Of a stretch of 38,877 bases of DNA, positions 25,842-35,300 are shown piece by piece; position 1 is the first letter of the stretch, and the number at the start of each line of letters is the position of its first letter. The translations under genes were made by a program, and so were the position numbers. The DNA comes from Bacteroidales bacterium UBA5235 (GTDB taxonomy: Bacteria > Bacteroidota > Bacteroidia > Bacteroidales > VadinHA17). Below the pieces are notes generated by a model. It worked only from the letters and a program-made list of their open reading frames with translations. It had not been told where the DNA came from and searched no databases. Location of the stretch: NCBI GenBank assembly GCA_002409145.1, contig DHUL01000093.1:16160-55036 (forward strand), read 5' to 3'.

Positions 25842-26966
25842 ATGAAATACAGACTTATATTTATATTATCGGCCACGCTGATAACAGGCGGTCTATGCAC
25901 GGGACAGAGTGACAAACCGGAGATCAGGGAAGATTTCATTCCCTCGACACTGAACCAGCCCGGACAGGAGTACCCGCAGGTCAACTCTCAGGGTTATGCA
26001 AGATTCCGCATCGTTGCGCCGGAAGCACAGAGTGTTGTCGTCAGTCTCGGCCCCGGAGGTACGCGAGGCGGTACTCCCCTCACCAAAGCTGATGACGGTT
26101 CATGGACAGGCACCACTGCCGGACCGCTCGAAGAAGGATTTCATTATTATCATCTGACGGTTGACGGTGGTGTCTTCAATGATCCCGGTACGTTGAATTT
26201 CTATGGTTCTGTCCGATGGGAGAGCGGTATCGAAATACCGGCTCATGACCAGGATTTTTATGCATTGAAAGATGTGCCTCATGGCAGGGTACAGCAGATA
26301 CTGTTCCCTTCGGCAAGCACGACTACCTCGAGAAAAGCTTTCGTTTACACCCCGCCTGACTATGACAGGGAAAAGAAGAAACGCTATCCTGTGCTTTATC
26401 TTCAGCATGGCTGGGGTGAGGATGAGACTGCATGGACAAACCAGGGACGTGCCAACCTGATAATGGATAACCTTATTGCCACAGGAGGTGCTAAGCCCTT
26501 TATAATAGTCATGACCTACGGGATGACAAACGAGGTCAAAAGGGGCGGTCTAAGGAATTTCGACGTGACACCCTTTCAGACAGTCCTGGTCAACGAGCTA
26601 ATACCTTATATAGATGCCAATTTCCGTACCGTAGCTGATCAGCCTTACCGTGCCATGGCCGGGCTCTCGATGGGTGGAATGGAAACAAAGACAATTACCC
26701 TGGCAAGGCCGGATGTCTTCTCCCATTACGCTCTTCTCAGCGGTGGAATCTATGCTCCTGAAGATATCAAGGACAAATCAAAGGTCAGGTTGATTTTCCT
26801 GAGCTGCGGCAGCTTTGAAAATCCTGGTGGGATAACCAGCGCCGCCGCAGCCCTGAAGGAGGCCGGCATAAATGCAGTATCATACGTCTCTGAGAATACA
26901 CGCCACGAGTTTCAGACCTGGCGGCGCAGTCTCTATGAACTTGCACCACTTCTGTTCGTCAAATGA
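25842..26966 (+). CDS. CE1-like esterase with N-terminal E-set domain (esterase 2)
   Basis: 374 residues from the Met at 25842, which directly precedes a signal peptide (YRLIFILSATLITGGLCTGQ); the upstream Met at 25821 only adds seven residues. The E-set domain (about 45-130) includes ARFRIVAPEAQSVVVSLGPG and GFHYYHLTVDGGVFNDPG. The hydrolase domain has PVLYLQHGWGEDETAW, the nucleophile Ser276 in GLSMGG, and His355 in TRHEFQTWR. It lacks the Pro/Ala-rich insertion of esterase 1. It lies 64 bases after that gene and 64 bases before esterase 3, in one run with no terminator seen between them. It is expected to be a periplasmic or secreted feruloyl or acetyl esterase. Confidence 0.88.
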   Translation: MKYRLIFILSATLITGGLCTGQSDKPEIREDFIPSTLNQPGQEYPQVNSQGYARFRIVAPEAQSVVVSLGPGGTRGGTPLTKADDGSWTGTTAGPLEEGFHYYHLTVDGGVFNDPGTLNFYGSVRWESGIEIPAHDQDFYALKDVPHGRVQQILFPSASTTTSRKAFVYTPPDYDREKKKRYPVLYLQHGWGEDETAWTNQGRANLIMDNLIATGGAKPFIIVMTYGMTNEVKRGGLRNFDVTPFQTVLVNELIPYIDANFRTVADQPYRAMAGLSMGGMETKTITLARPDVFSHYALLSGGIYAPEDIKDKSKVRLIFLSCGSFENPGGITSAAAALKEAGINAVSYVSENTRHEFQTWRRSLYELAPLLFVK

Positions 26967-27030
26967 GTTTGCTGACCGGAGCCAGACTCATCAACACGAT
27001 ATCCGGTTATTAATCTCAAAGATTATTTAT

Positions 27031-28221
27031 ATGAAATTCAGGTTATTACGCTTAATTATGGCTATTATATTCACTTCCGGTGTTTGCATGGCCCAGATGA
27101 ATCAGCCTGCCACAGTGGAGGATTTTCAGCCGGCATCAACAAACCAGCCCGGTAAACAATACCCGCAGGTAAATTCCGAAGGTCGTGTCCGTGCAAGTAT
27201 TTCAGCCCCACAGGCTCTTAACGTGCAGCTTGACATCGGCGGCATAAGGTACGACCTTGCGAAGGATGAACAAGGGGTATGGACAGGTGATTCGAACCCC
27301 CAGGATGAAGGCTTTCATTATTACCAGCTCATAATTGACGGCGCCCGGGTTCCTGACCCGGGAAGCATGTTCTTTTATGGCGCAAGCCGCTGGGGCAGTG
27401 GCATAGAAATACCTGCAAAGGACCAGGATTTTTATTCGCTGAAAAATGTTCCTCATGGCCAGCTGAGGGAGAATCTGTATTTCTCTGAGATCACGCAGTC
27501 GTGGCGGCGTTGTTTTGTCTATACTCCCCCGGATTATGATAAGAACATCTCAACCCGTTACCCGGTGTTGTACCTGCAGCACGGGATGGGTGAAGATGAG
27601 ACAGGCTGGCCGGTTCAGGGCAAAGCCAATCTTATCCTCGATAACCTGATAGCCTCGGGAAAAGCTGTTCCCATGATCATCGTGATGGACAAGGGATATG
27701 CATCGAAACCGGGTCAGTCATTTCCACCATCTTCCGGGAGGTCACAGGGTAGGACTGGCGGCATCCCGGCCTTCGAAGAGGTTTTGATCAAGGAGATTAT
27801 ACCGATGATAGACACCTCATACCGGACTCTGGCCGATCGCGGTCACAGGGCTATGGCCGGTCTGTCGATGGGTGCCAACCAAACTATCCAGATCACAATG
27901 AATAACCTGGATAAGTTCTCGTACATAGGTGGATTCAGCGGTACCTCAAATTATCCCGGCACTGCGGAAATTGATCCCGCAACATTCATGAACGGCAGGT
28001 TCAGTGACGGGGCAGCACTGAACAACCAGATCAACCTCTTCTGGCTCGGACTGGGAACTAAAGAACCTGATCCGTTCCCCGGCTCTGTTGGAGCCTTCCG
28101 TACCATGCTTGAAAAGACAGGGGTTACATACGTCTGGTATGAGTCTCCCGGTACTGCACATGAATGGCTTACATGGCGAAGGAGCTTATATCAGTTTGCA
28201 CCCCTGCTCTTCAGGAAATGA
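27031..28221 (+). CDS. CE1-like esterase with N-terminal E-set domain (esterase 3)
   Basis: 396 residues from the Met at 27031 (RLLRLIMAIIFTSGVCMAQ signal peptide). A longer frame that opens inside esterase 2 adds 53 residues unlike any signal or domain and is rejected. The E-set domain (about 40-125) is close to that of esterase 2 (FQPASTNQPGKQYPQVNSEG; GFHYYQLIIDGARVPDPG). The hydrolase domain has PVLYLQHGMGEDE, Ser279 in GLSMGAN, and His377 in TAHEWLTWR. A short Ser/Gly/Pro-rich stretch (SFPPSSGRSQGRTGG) sits where esterase 1 carries its larger insertion, suggesting a variable loop at the active-site rim. It is part of the same gene run. Confidence 0.88.
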   Translation: MKFRLLRLIMAIIFTSGVCMAQMNQPATVEDFQPASTNQPGKQYPQVNSEGRVRASISAPQALNVQLDIGGIRYDLAKDEQGVWTGDSNPQDEGFHYYQLIIDGARVPDPGSMFFYGASRWGSGIEIPAKDQDFYSLKNVPHGQLRENLYFSEITQSWRRCFVYTPPDYDKNISTRYPVLYLQHGMGEDETGWPVQGKANLILDNLIASGKAVPMIIVMDKGYASKPGQSFPPSSGRSQGRTGGIPAFEEVLIKEIIPMIDTSYRTLADRGHRAMAGLSMGANQTIQITMNNLDKFSYIGGFSGTSNYPGTAEIDPATFMNGRFSDGAALNNQINLFWLGLGTKEPDPFPGSVGAFRTMLEKTGVTYVWYESPGTAHEWLTWRRSLYQFAPLLFRK

Positions 28222-28264
28222 TCCATCCCTTCAGTTACAGGTCAACAGGTAAATTCAGACGAAA

Positions 28265-30184
28265 ATGAAAAAGACTATCGCAATAATTGCTGTCATTGCC
28301 GGGTTCTGCTTCCCGGTGTACGGACAGGAGATCGAAAAGCAGGCACCTTCCGGATTTGACTCTGTAAGGGCCGGTATCCCGCACGGCAAAATAGATACGG
28401 TAAAGTATTACTCAAGGACTGTCGGAGCCACACGCAGGGCCCTGGTCTATACTCCTCCCTCATACAGCAAAAGCAAAAAACTCCCGGTGCTTTATCTGCT
28501 TCACGGCATCGGTGGAGATGAAAAGGAATGGCTGAACGGAGGGAAACCGCAGGTAATTCTCGATAATCTCTATGCTGACGGAAAGATTGAACCGATGATA
28601 GTGGTTATGCCTAACGGCAGGGCCATGAAGGATGACCGCGTCGGCGACAACATGATGGCGCCAGACAGGGTGGAGGCCTTTGCGACTTTCGAGAAAGACC
28701 TTCTCAATGATCTCATTCCCTTCATCGAGAAGAGGTACCCGGTGATCAAAGACCGTGATCACCGTGCAATTGCCGGCTTGTCGATGGGTGGCGGACAATC
28801 GCTGAACTTCGGCCTTGGCAATCCTGACAGGTTCGCCTGGGTAGGAGGCTTTTCATCAGCGCCCAACACAAAACCGCCTGAACAACTGGTACCTGATCCT
28901 GAATATGCAAGAAAAAACCTTAAAGTTCTGTGGATATCGTGCGGTGACAATGACGGCCTGATATCATTCAGCCGGCGCACGCATGATTATCTTGTGGCCA
29001 ACGGTGTTCCCCATATTTATTATATTGAGCCCGGGGTGCATGACTTCAAGGTCTGGAAGAACAGCCTGTACATGTTCTCACAGCTGCTGTTCAAGCCTGT
29101 TGATGTTACGAAGTTCAATAAATACAGCCTGCTGGGCACATCTGCTCCGTCCAATGTCAGAAGGGCCAAATATCCGCAGATAATGCCTGACGGCAGCGCG
29201 GTATTTCGCGTAAAAGCTCCTGAAGCCCGGAAAATCCAGCTCGATCTGGGAAAGAAATATGATCTGACAAGGAACAACGAAGGCATATGGGAAGTCACGA
29301 CCGATTCACTTACCGAGGGATTTCATTATTATTCCCTGATAGTTGACGGGCTGGCAGTGGCTGACCCGGCCAGCGAAACATTCTACGGCATGGGGCGTAT
29401 GGTAAGCGGGATTGAAGTTCCGTTCAGCGGTGATGACTATTATGCCGCAAGGGATGTCCCTCACGGGGAACTTGCCATAAAGCGTTATTTTTCGAGAGTG
29501 ACCAACACATGGAGGCAGTTCTGTATCTACAAACCTGCCGGGTATGACGTTAATACCGATCAGAAATATCCTGTACTATACATTTTGCATGGCGGGGGTG
29601 AAGATGAGAGAGGATGGGCCACACAGGGGAAGACTGACCTGATACTTGATAATCTGATTGCGGCAGGTAAGGCGAAACCTATGCTGGTAGTGATGCCTGA
29701 CGGCAATATGGATGGACAGCAGGGCTTCGGAGAGATGACTCTGAGAATGTTCGAGAGGGAGCTCAAACAAAGTATCATACCTTTCGTTGAGAAGAACTAC
29801 CGTGCGGAAACAGCCCCGGGCAACCGTGCCCTTGCCGGACTCTCAATGGGCGGATTGCAGACCCTTTATGTCGGGATCAACAATACCGATATGTTCCCGT
29901 ACCTCGGAGTATTCAGCTCTGGATGGATAATGCCTGCCCAGAGCGACATTGCCGGCAAACAGTATGACTATATCAAAAACAATCCCGCCAGGATGAGTTC
30001 GCTCAGGCTTTTCTGGATCGCCATGGGAGGGAAGGAAGATATCGCCTGGAACAACGGCCAGGCATTGCTGAAAAAGCTCGACGAGCTGAATGTGAAATAT
30101 ACATACAGTGAATATCCTGGCGGACATACATGGCCGGTCTGGAGAAACAACCTGTACAACTTTGCGCAGCTCCTGTTCAGGTGA
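28265..30184 (+). CDS. Double-domain CE1-like esterase (esterases 4 and 5 in one chain)
   Basis: 639 residues with a signal peptide (IAIIAVIAGFCFPVYGQ). Domain A (about 35-275) is an esterase domain without an E-set domain in front: PVLYLLHGIGGDEKEW, Ser173 in GLSMGGG, His259 in GVHDFKVWK. It is followed by an E-set domain (about 300-390: AVFRVKAPEARKIQLDLG; GFHYYSLIVDGLAVADP) and domain B (about 400-639: PVLYILHGGGEDERGW, Ser527 in GLSMGGL, His621 in GGHTWPVWR). Both catalytic Ser-His pairs are intact, so both domains should be active, perhaps on different esters or sites. The arrangement looks like a fusion of two neighbouring esterase genes with loss of the first E-set. It begins 43 bases after esterase 3. 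Confidence 0.9.
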   Translation: MKKTIAIIAVIAGFCFPVYGQEIEKQAPSGFDSVRAGIPHGKIDTVKYYSRTVGATRRALVYTPPSYSKSKKLPVLYLLHGIGGDEKEWLNGGKPQVILDNLYADGKIEPMIVVMPNGRAMKDDRVGDNMMAPDRVEAFATFEKDLLNDLIPFIEKRYPVIKDRDHRAIAGLSMGGGQSLNFGLGNPDRFAWVGGFSSAPNTKPPEQLVPDPEYARKNLKVLWISCGDNDGLISFSRRTHDYLVANGVPHIYYIEPGVHDFKVWKNSLYMFSQLLFKPVDVTKFNKYSLLGTSAPSNVRRAKYPQIMPDGSAVFRVKAPEARKIQLDLGKKYDLTRNNEGIWEVTTDSLTEGFHYYSLIVDGLAVADPASETFYGMGRMVSGIEVPFSGDDYYAARDVPHGELAIKRYFSRVTNTWRQFCIYKPAGYDVNTDQKYPVLYILHGGGEDERGWATQGKTDLILDNLIAAGKAKPMLVVMPDGNMDGQQGFGEMTLRMFERELKQSIIPFVEKNYRAETAPGNRALAGLSMGGLQTLYVGINNTDMFPYLGVFSSGWIMPAQSDIAGKQYDYIKNNPARMSSLRLFWIAMGGKEDIAWNNGQALLKKLDELNVKYTYSEYPGGHTWPVWRNNLYNFAQLLFR

Positions 30185-30270
30185 ATCACCTGCTCGGAAC
30201 TGACAGGAATATCCCGGACAGGAGAAACGATTCTATTCAGAAATCCCGCCCTACCCAAACAGCAGTAACC

Positions 30271-32286
30271 ATGAGAATACACATAATCCCGTGCAGGCAA
30301 TCAGGACATTTTAAAAACACCTTTACCATACCATCAGCATCCGGACTTGCACCGGCCCTCTTCATAATTCTTTTCTGCAGTTTCCTTGTCAGCTGTAACC
30401 AGGGATCACAGGATATGTTTTATCCGAACGAATTCCCATTGCAGGATGTTGTGCTGCTTGACGGTCCGTTTAAACATGCCCGTGATCTGAATCTTCAGAA
30501 TCTGCTGAAGTATGACATTGACCGTATTCTCGAGCCGTTTCTCAGGGAAGCGGGGCTGCAGCCAAAGGGTGAGATGTATCCAAACTGGGATGGCCTGTCA
30601 GGTCATATAGGCGGACACTACCTGTCAGCCATGGCGATGAATTATGCTGCAACCGGGAATGCCGAGTGCAAACGAAGGATGGAATACATGATCACTGAAC
30701 TCAGGAAGTGTCAGGAGGCAAACAGTATTAATCACCCTGACTGGGGAATCGGTTATATAGGGGGCGTCCCCGGCAGCAATGAGTTATGGAGCACACTGCA
30801 GAAGGGCGATTTCTCAATATATCGCACTAAATGGGTTCCGTGGTATAACGTTCATAAATTGTTTGCCGGACTCAGGGATGCATGGTCATATGCCGGCAGC
30901 GCGGAGGCCAAAGAGCTCTTCCTCGGGTTATGCGACTGGGCAATAAACATAACCTCGGCTCTTTCGGATGAACAGATGGAATCAATGCTTGACATGGAAC
31001 ATGGCGGTATCAACGAAACCCTGGCCGATGCCTACCGGATGACGGGGGATGAGAAATACCTAGCTGCAGCAATGAGGTTTTCACACAGGATGCTCCTCGA
31101 TCCGATGTCGGCAGATATCGACAACCTCGATAACAAGCATGCAAATACCCAGATCCCGAAAGTGGTGGGGTTCCAGAGAATCGCAGAGCTCTCGGGCGAC
31201 AGGAAGTATGGTGATGCAGCACGATTCTTCTGGGAAACCGTGATTGACAACCGCTCCCTGGCATTCGGAGGGAACGGCAGGAGGGAACACTTCCCGGAAG
31301 CGGCTGCATGTATTGATTACACCCAGGATATAGAAGGTCCCGAATCATGTAATTCATATAATATGCTAAAGCTGACGGAGAGCCTCTTCAGAGTAAGCCC
31401 TTCTGCCGGATATACAGATTATTATGAGAGAACTTTGCTTAACCACATTCTGTCAGCACAGCATCCGGAACATGGCGGTTATGTTTATTTCACCCCCGTC
31501 CGTCCCCGGCATTACAGGGTTTATTCCGCACCCGACCAGGCAATGTGGTGCTGTGTAGGTACCGGAATGGAGAACCACGGGAAATACAACCAGTTCATTT
31601 ACACGCACAGGCACGATTCCCTGTTCCTGAATCTTTTCATTGCCTCCGAGCTGACATGGAAGGAGAGAGGAGTAAAGATCCGGCAGCAAACCAGGTTCCC
31701 GTATGAGGAAGGAACCTGCTTTGAAGTGACTGACGGATCGGGCAGTTTTTCGTTGATGGTCCGATACCCGGGGTGGGTTAAGGAGGGTGAACTGAAGATC
31801 CTCCTGAACGGGAATCCCGTTCCGTTTGATGCTCATCCCTCCTCTTACGTAGCGATAGCCCGCAAGTGGAAAAAGGGTGATAGAATAGAGGTGCTGTTCC
31901 CGATGCACAACAGGACGGAACAACTTATAAATGTTCCCGATTATGTTGCTTTCATGCATGGACCTGTCCTGCTTGGAGCAAAAACAGGGACCGAAGATCT
32001 GAAGGGGATAATCGCTGATGACAGCCGGTGGGGTCACATCGCCTCAGGGCAGAAGCTTCCTGTTGATGAAGCTCCGGTATTGACAGATGACGATATTTCA
32101 GCGATTGCAGAAAAACTTATACCTGTTGAAGATCAGCCTCTGAAATTTTCAATGACTGGCATAAGAATGGCAAATCCGGCAAATCTGGTACTGGAGCCAT
32201 TTTTCGGAATCCATGATTCAAGATATATGTTATATTGGAAAATTGAATCAGGTGAAGAGCCCGCCGCGAAGTCCGTGCCTGAGTAA
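30271..32286 (+). CDS. GH127 family enzyme, beta-L-arabinofuranosidase type (DUF1680)
   Basis: 671 residues from the Met at 30271, which gives a lipoprotein signal (FIILFCSFLVSC, Cys36); an earlier Met at 30130 overlaps the esterase gene and is rejected. The protein has the (alpha/alpha)6-barrel family pattern: GLSGHIGGHYLSAMAMNYA, MLDMEHGGINETLADAY, Glu358-Ser-Cys360 in GPESCNSYN, and the vicinal Cys427-Cys428 in MWCCVGTG. In the characterised family member HypBA1, a Glu-x-Cys pair and a Cys-Cys pair hold zinc, and one Cys is the nucleophile; the same set is present here. It would remove beta-L-arabinofuranose, though other GH127 specificities exist. It lies 86 bases after the double esterase. 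Confidence 0.9.
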   Translation: MRIHIIPCRQSGHFKNTFTIPSASGLAPALFIILFCSFLVSCNQGSQDMFYPNEFPLQDVVLLDGPFKHARDLNLQNLLKYDIDRILEPFLREAGLQPKGEMYPNWDGLSGHIGGHYLSAMAMNYAATGNAECKRRMEYMITELRKCQEANSINHPDWGIGYIGGVPGSNELWSTLQKGDFSIYRTKWVPWYNVHKLFAGLRDAWSYAGSAEAKELFLGLCDWAINITSALSDEQMESMLDMEHGGINETLADAYRMTGDEKYLAAAMRFSHRMLLDPMSADIDNLDNKHANTQIPKVVGFQRIAELSGDRKYGDAARFFWETVIDNRSLAFGGNGRREHFPEAAACIDYTQDIEGPESCNSYNMLKLTESLFRVSPSAGYTDYYERTLLNHILSAQHPEHGGYVYFTPVRPRHYRVYSAPDQAMWCCVGTGMENHGKYNQFIYTHRHDSLFLNLFIASELTWKERGVKIRQQTRFPYEEGTCFEVTDGSGSFSLMVRYPGWVKEGELKILLNGNPVPFDAHPSSYVAIARKWKKGDRIEVLFPMHNRTEQLINVPDYVAFMHGPVLLGAKTGTEDLKGIIADDSRWGHIASGQKLPVDEAPVLTDDDISAIAEKLIPVEDQPLKFSMTGIRMANPANLVLEPFFGIHDSRYMLYWKIESGEEPAAKSVPE

Positions 32287-32377
32287 ACTGCGTTTAAGTC
32301 TGATCCTATGAATAATTTATTGATTAGGCTCTGCTATGGTTTGCATGTGAATGCCGATCAAAATCACAAAACTGAAA

Positions 32378-35300
32378 ATGACAAAAAAAGGACCCCTCAC
32401 TATAATTTTCGTGCTGGCGCTTATACTACCGGCTGGAATGATGATGCTGACAGCAATGACGGGCACGGGAAACAAGCCTGACCCGTCAAGGCCGGAAGGC
32501 CCGTGTGACATCTATACCGCTGCAGGTTTCCCCTGCGTGACTGCCCATAGTACCACGCGTGCATTATATTCATCATACAACGGCCCGTTGTACCAGGTCA
32601 TGCGCCAGTCAGACGGCATGACGATGGAAATAGGTGTTGTTGCACCCGGAAAAGATGATCCGGGCGGATATGCTGACGCAGCAGCCCAGGACTCTTTCTG
32701 CACCGGAACAATCTGCCGGATCACCATTGTATACGACCAGTCGGGAAATGACAATCACCTCTTTCAGGCGCCTCCCGGATTATTCAGGGGACCTGACAAA
32801 GGGGGATATAACACCCTTCCGATTGCAGATATGGCGCCGGTAACAATCATGGGACACAAGGCTTATGGTGTCTATATCATGCCCGGCATGGGCCTGCGAA
32901 ACAATAATGCAACCGGCCTTGCAATCAATGATGAACCACAGGGCATCTACATGGTCTTTGACGGTACCCATTTTGACAGCGGCTGTTGTTTCAACTACGG
33001 CAATACCTCTACCAACAGCCGTGCTGTGGGAAGAGGTACCATGGAGACAGTCTATTTCGGCACTGCCACGGCATGGGGCAGTGGCAGCGGTACCGGCCCC
33101 TGGATCATGTCAGATATGGAAGCCGGGCTGTTTTCAGGGTACGATGCGAAACTGAATGCTGCCAGCCCGACAATTGATTCCTGGCGCTTTGTAACCGGAG
33201 TAGTCAACGGTGGCGGTGGAAACCAGTGGGATATAAGGGGAGGAGATGCGCAGAAGGAGGGGCTCGCGACATTCTACAGCGGATACCGGCCCGGCTCACT
33301 TGAGAGCAGCAACTACTATCCGATGCACAGGAAGGGCGGGGTACAACTGGGTAACGGCGGTGACAACGGCAACGGCTCTGCCGGCACCTTCTACGAAGGG
33401 GTGATTACAAGAGGATATCCGACAGATGAGGCCGTCAATGCCGTACATGGGAATATTGTAGCTGCACACTATGATGTGCCGCAGCTGACCCTGTCACGGA
33501 TAACCACATTCACCCCTGCAACGTCACAGGAGGTTACCGTCTCCTTTACAAATACCGGGGATGCCCCTGCAAGGGGTGTTAAACTGGGCATTTCATGTCC
33601 GGAAGGATGGAAAGCGGTTGTCACAGGTACGGGAAAGACTTTGAAAAAGTTCAGCAAACCGGTGATGCCGGGCGCCTGTGTAACTGTCGTATTTACGGTT
33701 ACTTCCTCGCAAGCGGCTGGCAGTGGATTCCTTACCGGCAGGGCGGTGTGGAAGAATCTGGGTGCAAACCAGGTCCATACCGGGGTAAACTCGCAGGGCG
33801 TAAGAAATGCTTTCCCCGTTAAAATCAATGAAGTACGTTTTGAGACAGGGGGTAATCCAACCAACCAGTATATCGAACTTTACAATGCCGGTGACACAGA
33901 TGTTGACATCTCAGGCTGGTCGCTGGTAAATACCAGGAGCATGTGGGCTCCGGTGAAGCTGGCAACCATCGAAGCAGGTACAGTGGTAACGCCCGGGGGA
34001 TTCTTCCTGCTCGGCCTTTCCTCATCAGGACTGGCTGCCCCTTCAAACCGTGGTGATAATGTTATCAACGTCTTAAGTACTGACGGTTTCGAAACAGGGC
34101 AGGTTATAAATGTTGAAGGAGAATCTCATACTATCGCAACCGTAGGAACAGCAGCCTCGCCAATGGCCACTCTGTTCGTACCTGTTCCGACAGGGCCCTG
34201 GCTCGTTATACCTGCCGGATCGACAAACCTTCCTGTCACAGATGCGGCAGGATTCAGGGTCGGAGAGAAAATCGGAATAGACATCGGGGGCAACTTCGAG
34301 CTTGCGACAGTCACTGCTGTCGGCAAGGCTGCCACCCTGACGAACCTTGCTGATGAAGCAAAAGCCGGTGATACAATAATAAAGGTAGTGGCCAACTCCG
34401 GAATGACGGTGGGTGACACACTTACAATCGGTACCGGAGGACGGAAGGAACTCGTTGCAGTGAAGCGGCTTATCAGCATATCAGCTGCTCCTGCACATGG
34501 AGTATCAATCCCTTTCAGACCGTCAGGCACCAGCCCGGGTAAAGTGGAACTCACAACGCCTCTCAGGTTTGCTCATATGCCTGATGAAGACGTGACAGAC
34601 AGGGGAACCGGAATCTCGTTCACCCCTGCCACGGGATATGCTCACAGAAGCGGCGATGCTGTACAGGCACTGGGCAGCGGTATAAGGCTAGAAAGAGCAC
34701 TTGAAAAAAGTTACTCTGCCGGCACTGCAGTTCTTAATCAGCTGGCTGCTTCCGGCGGATACCGGGGAGCTGTACGGCCGGACCAGTGGTACGGAGCCCC
34801 TCTCTCGCCGGTCGCCGGGTCAATTGCCCTGATGGATGCCGGCGGAAGTGTGATTGTCGATGCATTAGTATACGGATCACAGCAGAGCAATTCGAGTGCC
34901 AACGGAATAATCACCAGCCCTGAGATTGCAGTTCTTGAAGGAGATCAAAGCAATGGAGGTTGTATTGCAGTGGTGCCGGGTTCATTCTCAGGCCAGGGGC
35001 AGTTTGTTCCGGATGGAGGTAAGACTGACAGGAGTATCGGCCGTTTCCCGGATGGCGCTGATACTGACAGCAACTGCAGTGATTTCCTATTACAGAGGAC
35101 TGTCACACTGGCGACTCCATCTGTCGCCGGGACAACAAATATCAAAGTAGTAAGTGTCGCTGGCTTCAGTGAAGGTCAGAGGATAAATATCGGCACGGGC
35201 AGTGAAAGTGAGACCGTTATTATTGCCAGTGTCGGTACTGCAGGCGGCACCGGGCTGAGTGACGGCATTGAAGCGGGAGTAAAGGTGATCCCCGTAACCA

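Noticed and set aside
26872..27030. Extended N-terminus for esterase 3 starting inside esterase 2
   Set aside because: The extra 53 residues overlap the coding end of esterase 2 in another frame and would bury the clear signal peptide that starts at 27031.
30130..30270. Extended N-terminus for the GH127 gene overlapping the double esterase
   Set aside because: The added residues are a shadow of the esterase frame; the Met at 30271 gives a proper lipoprotein signal.
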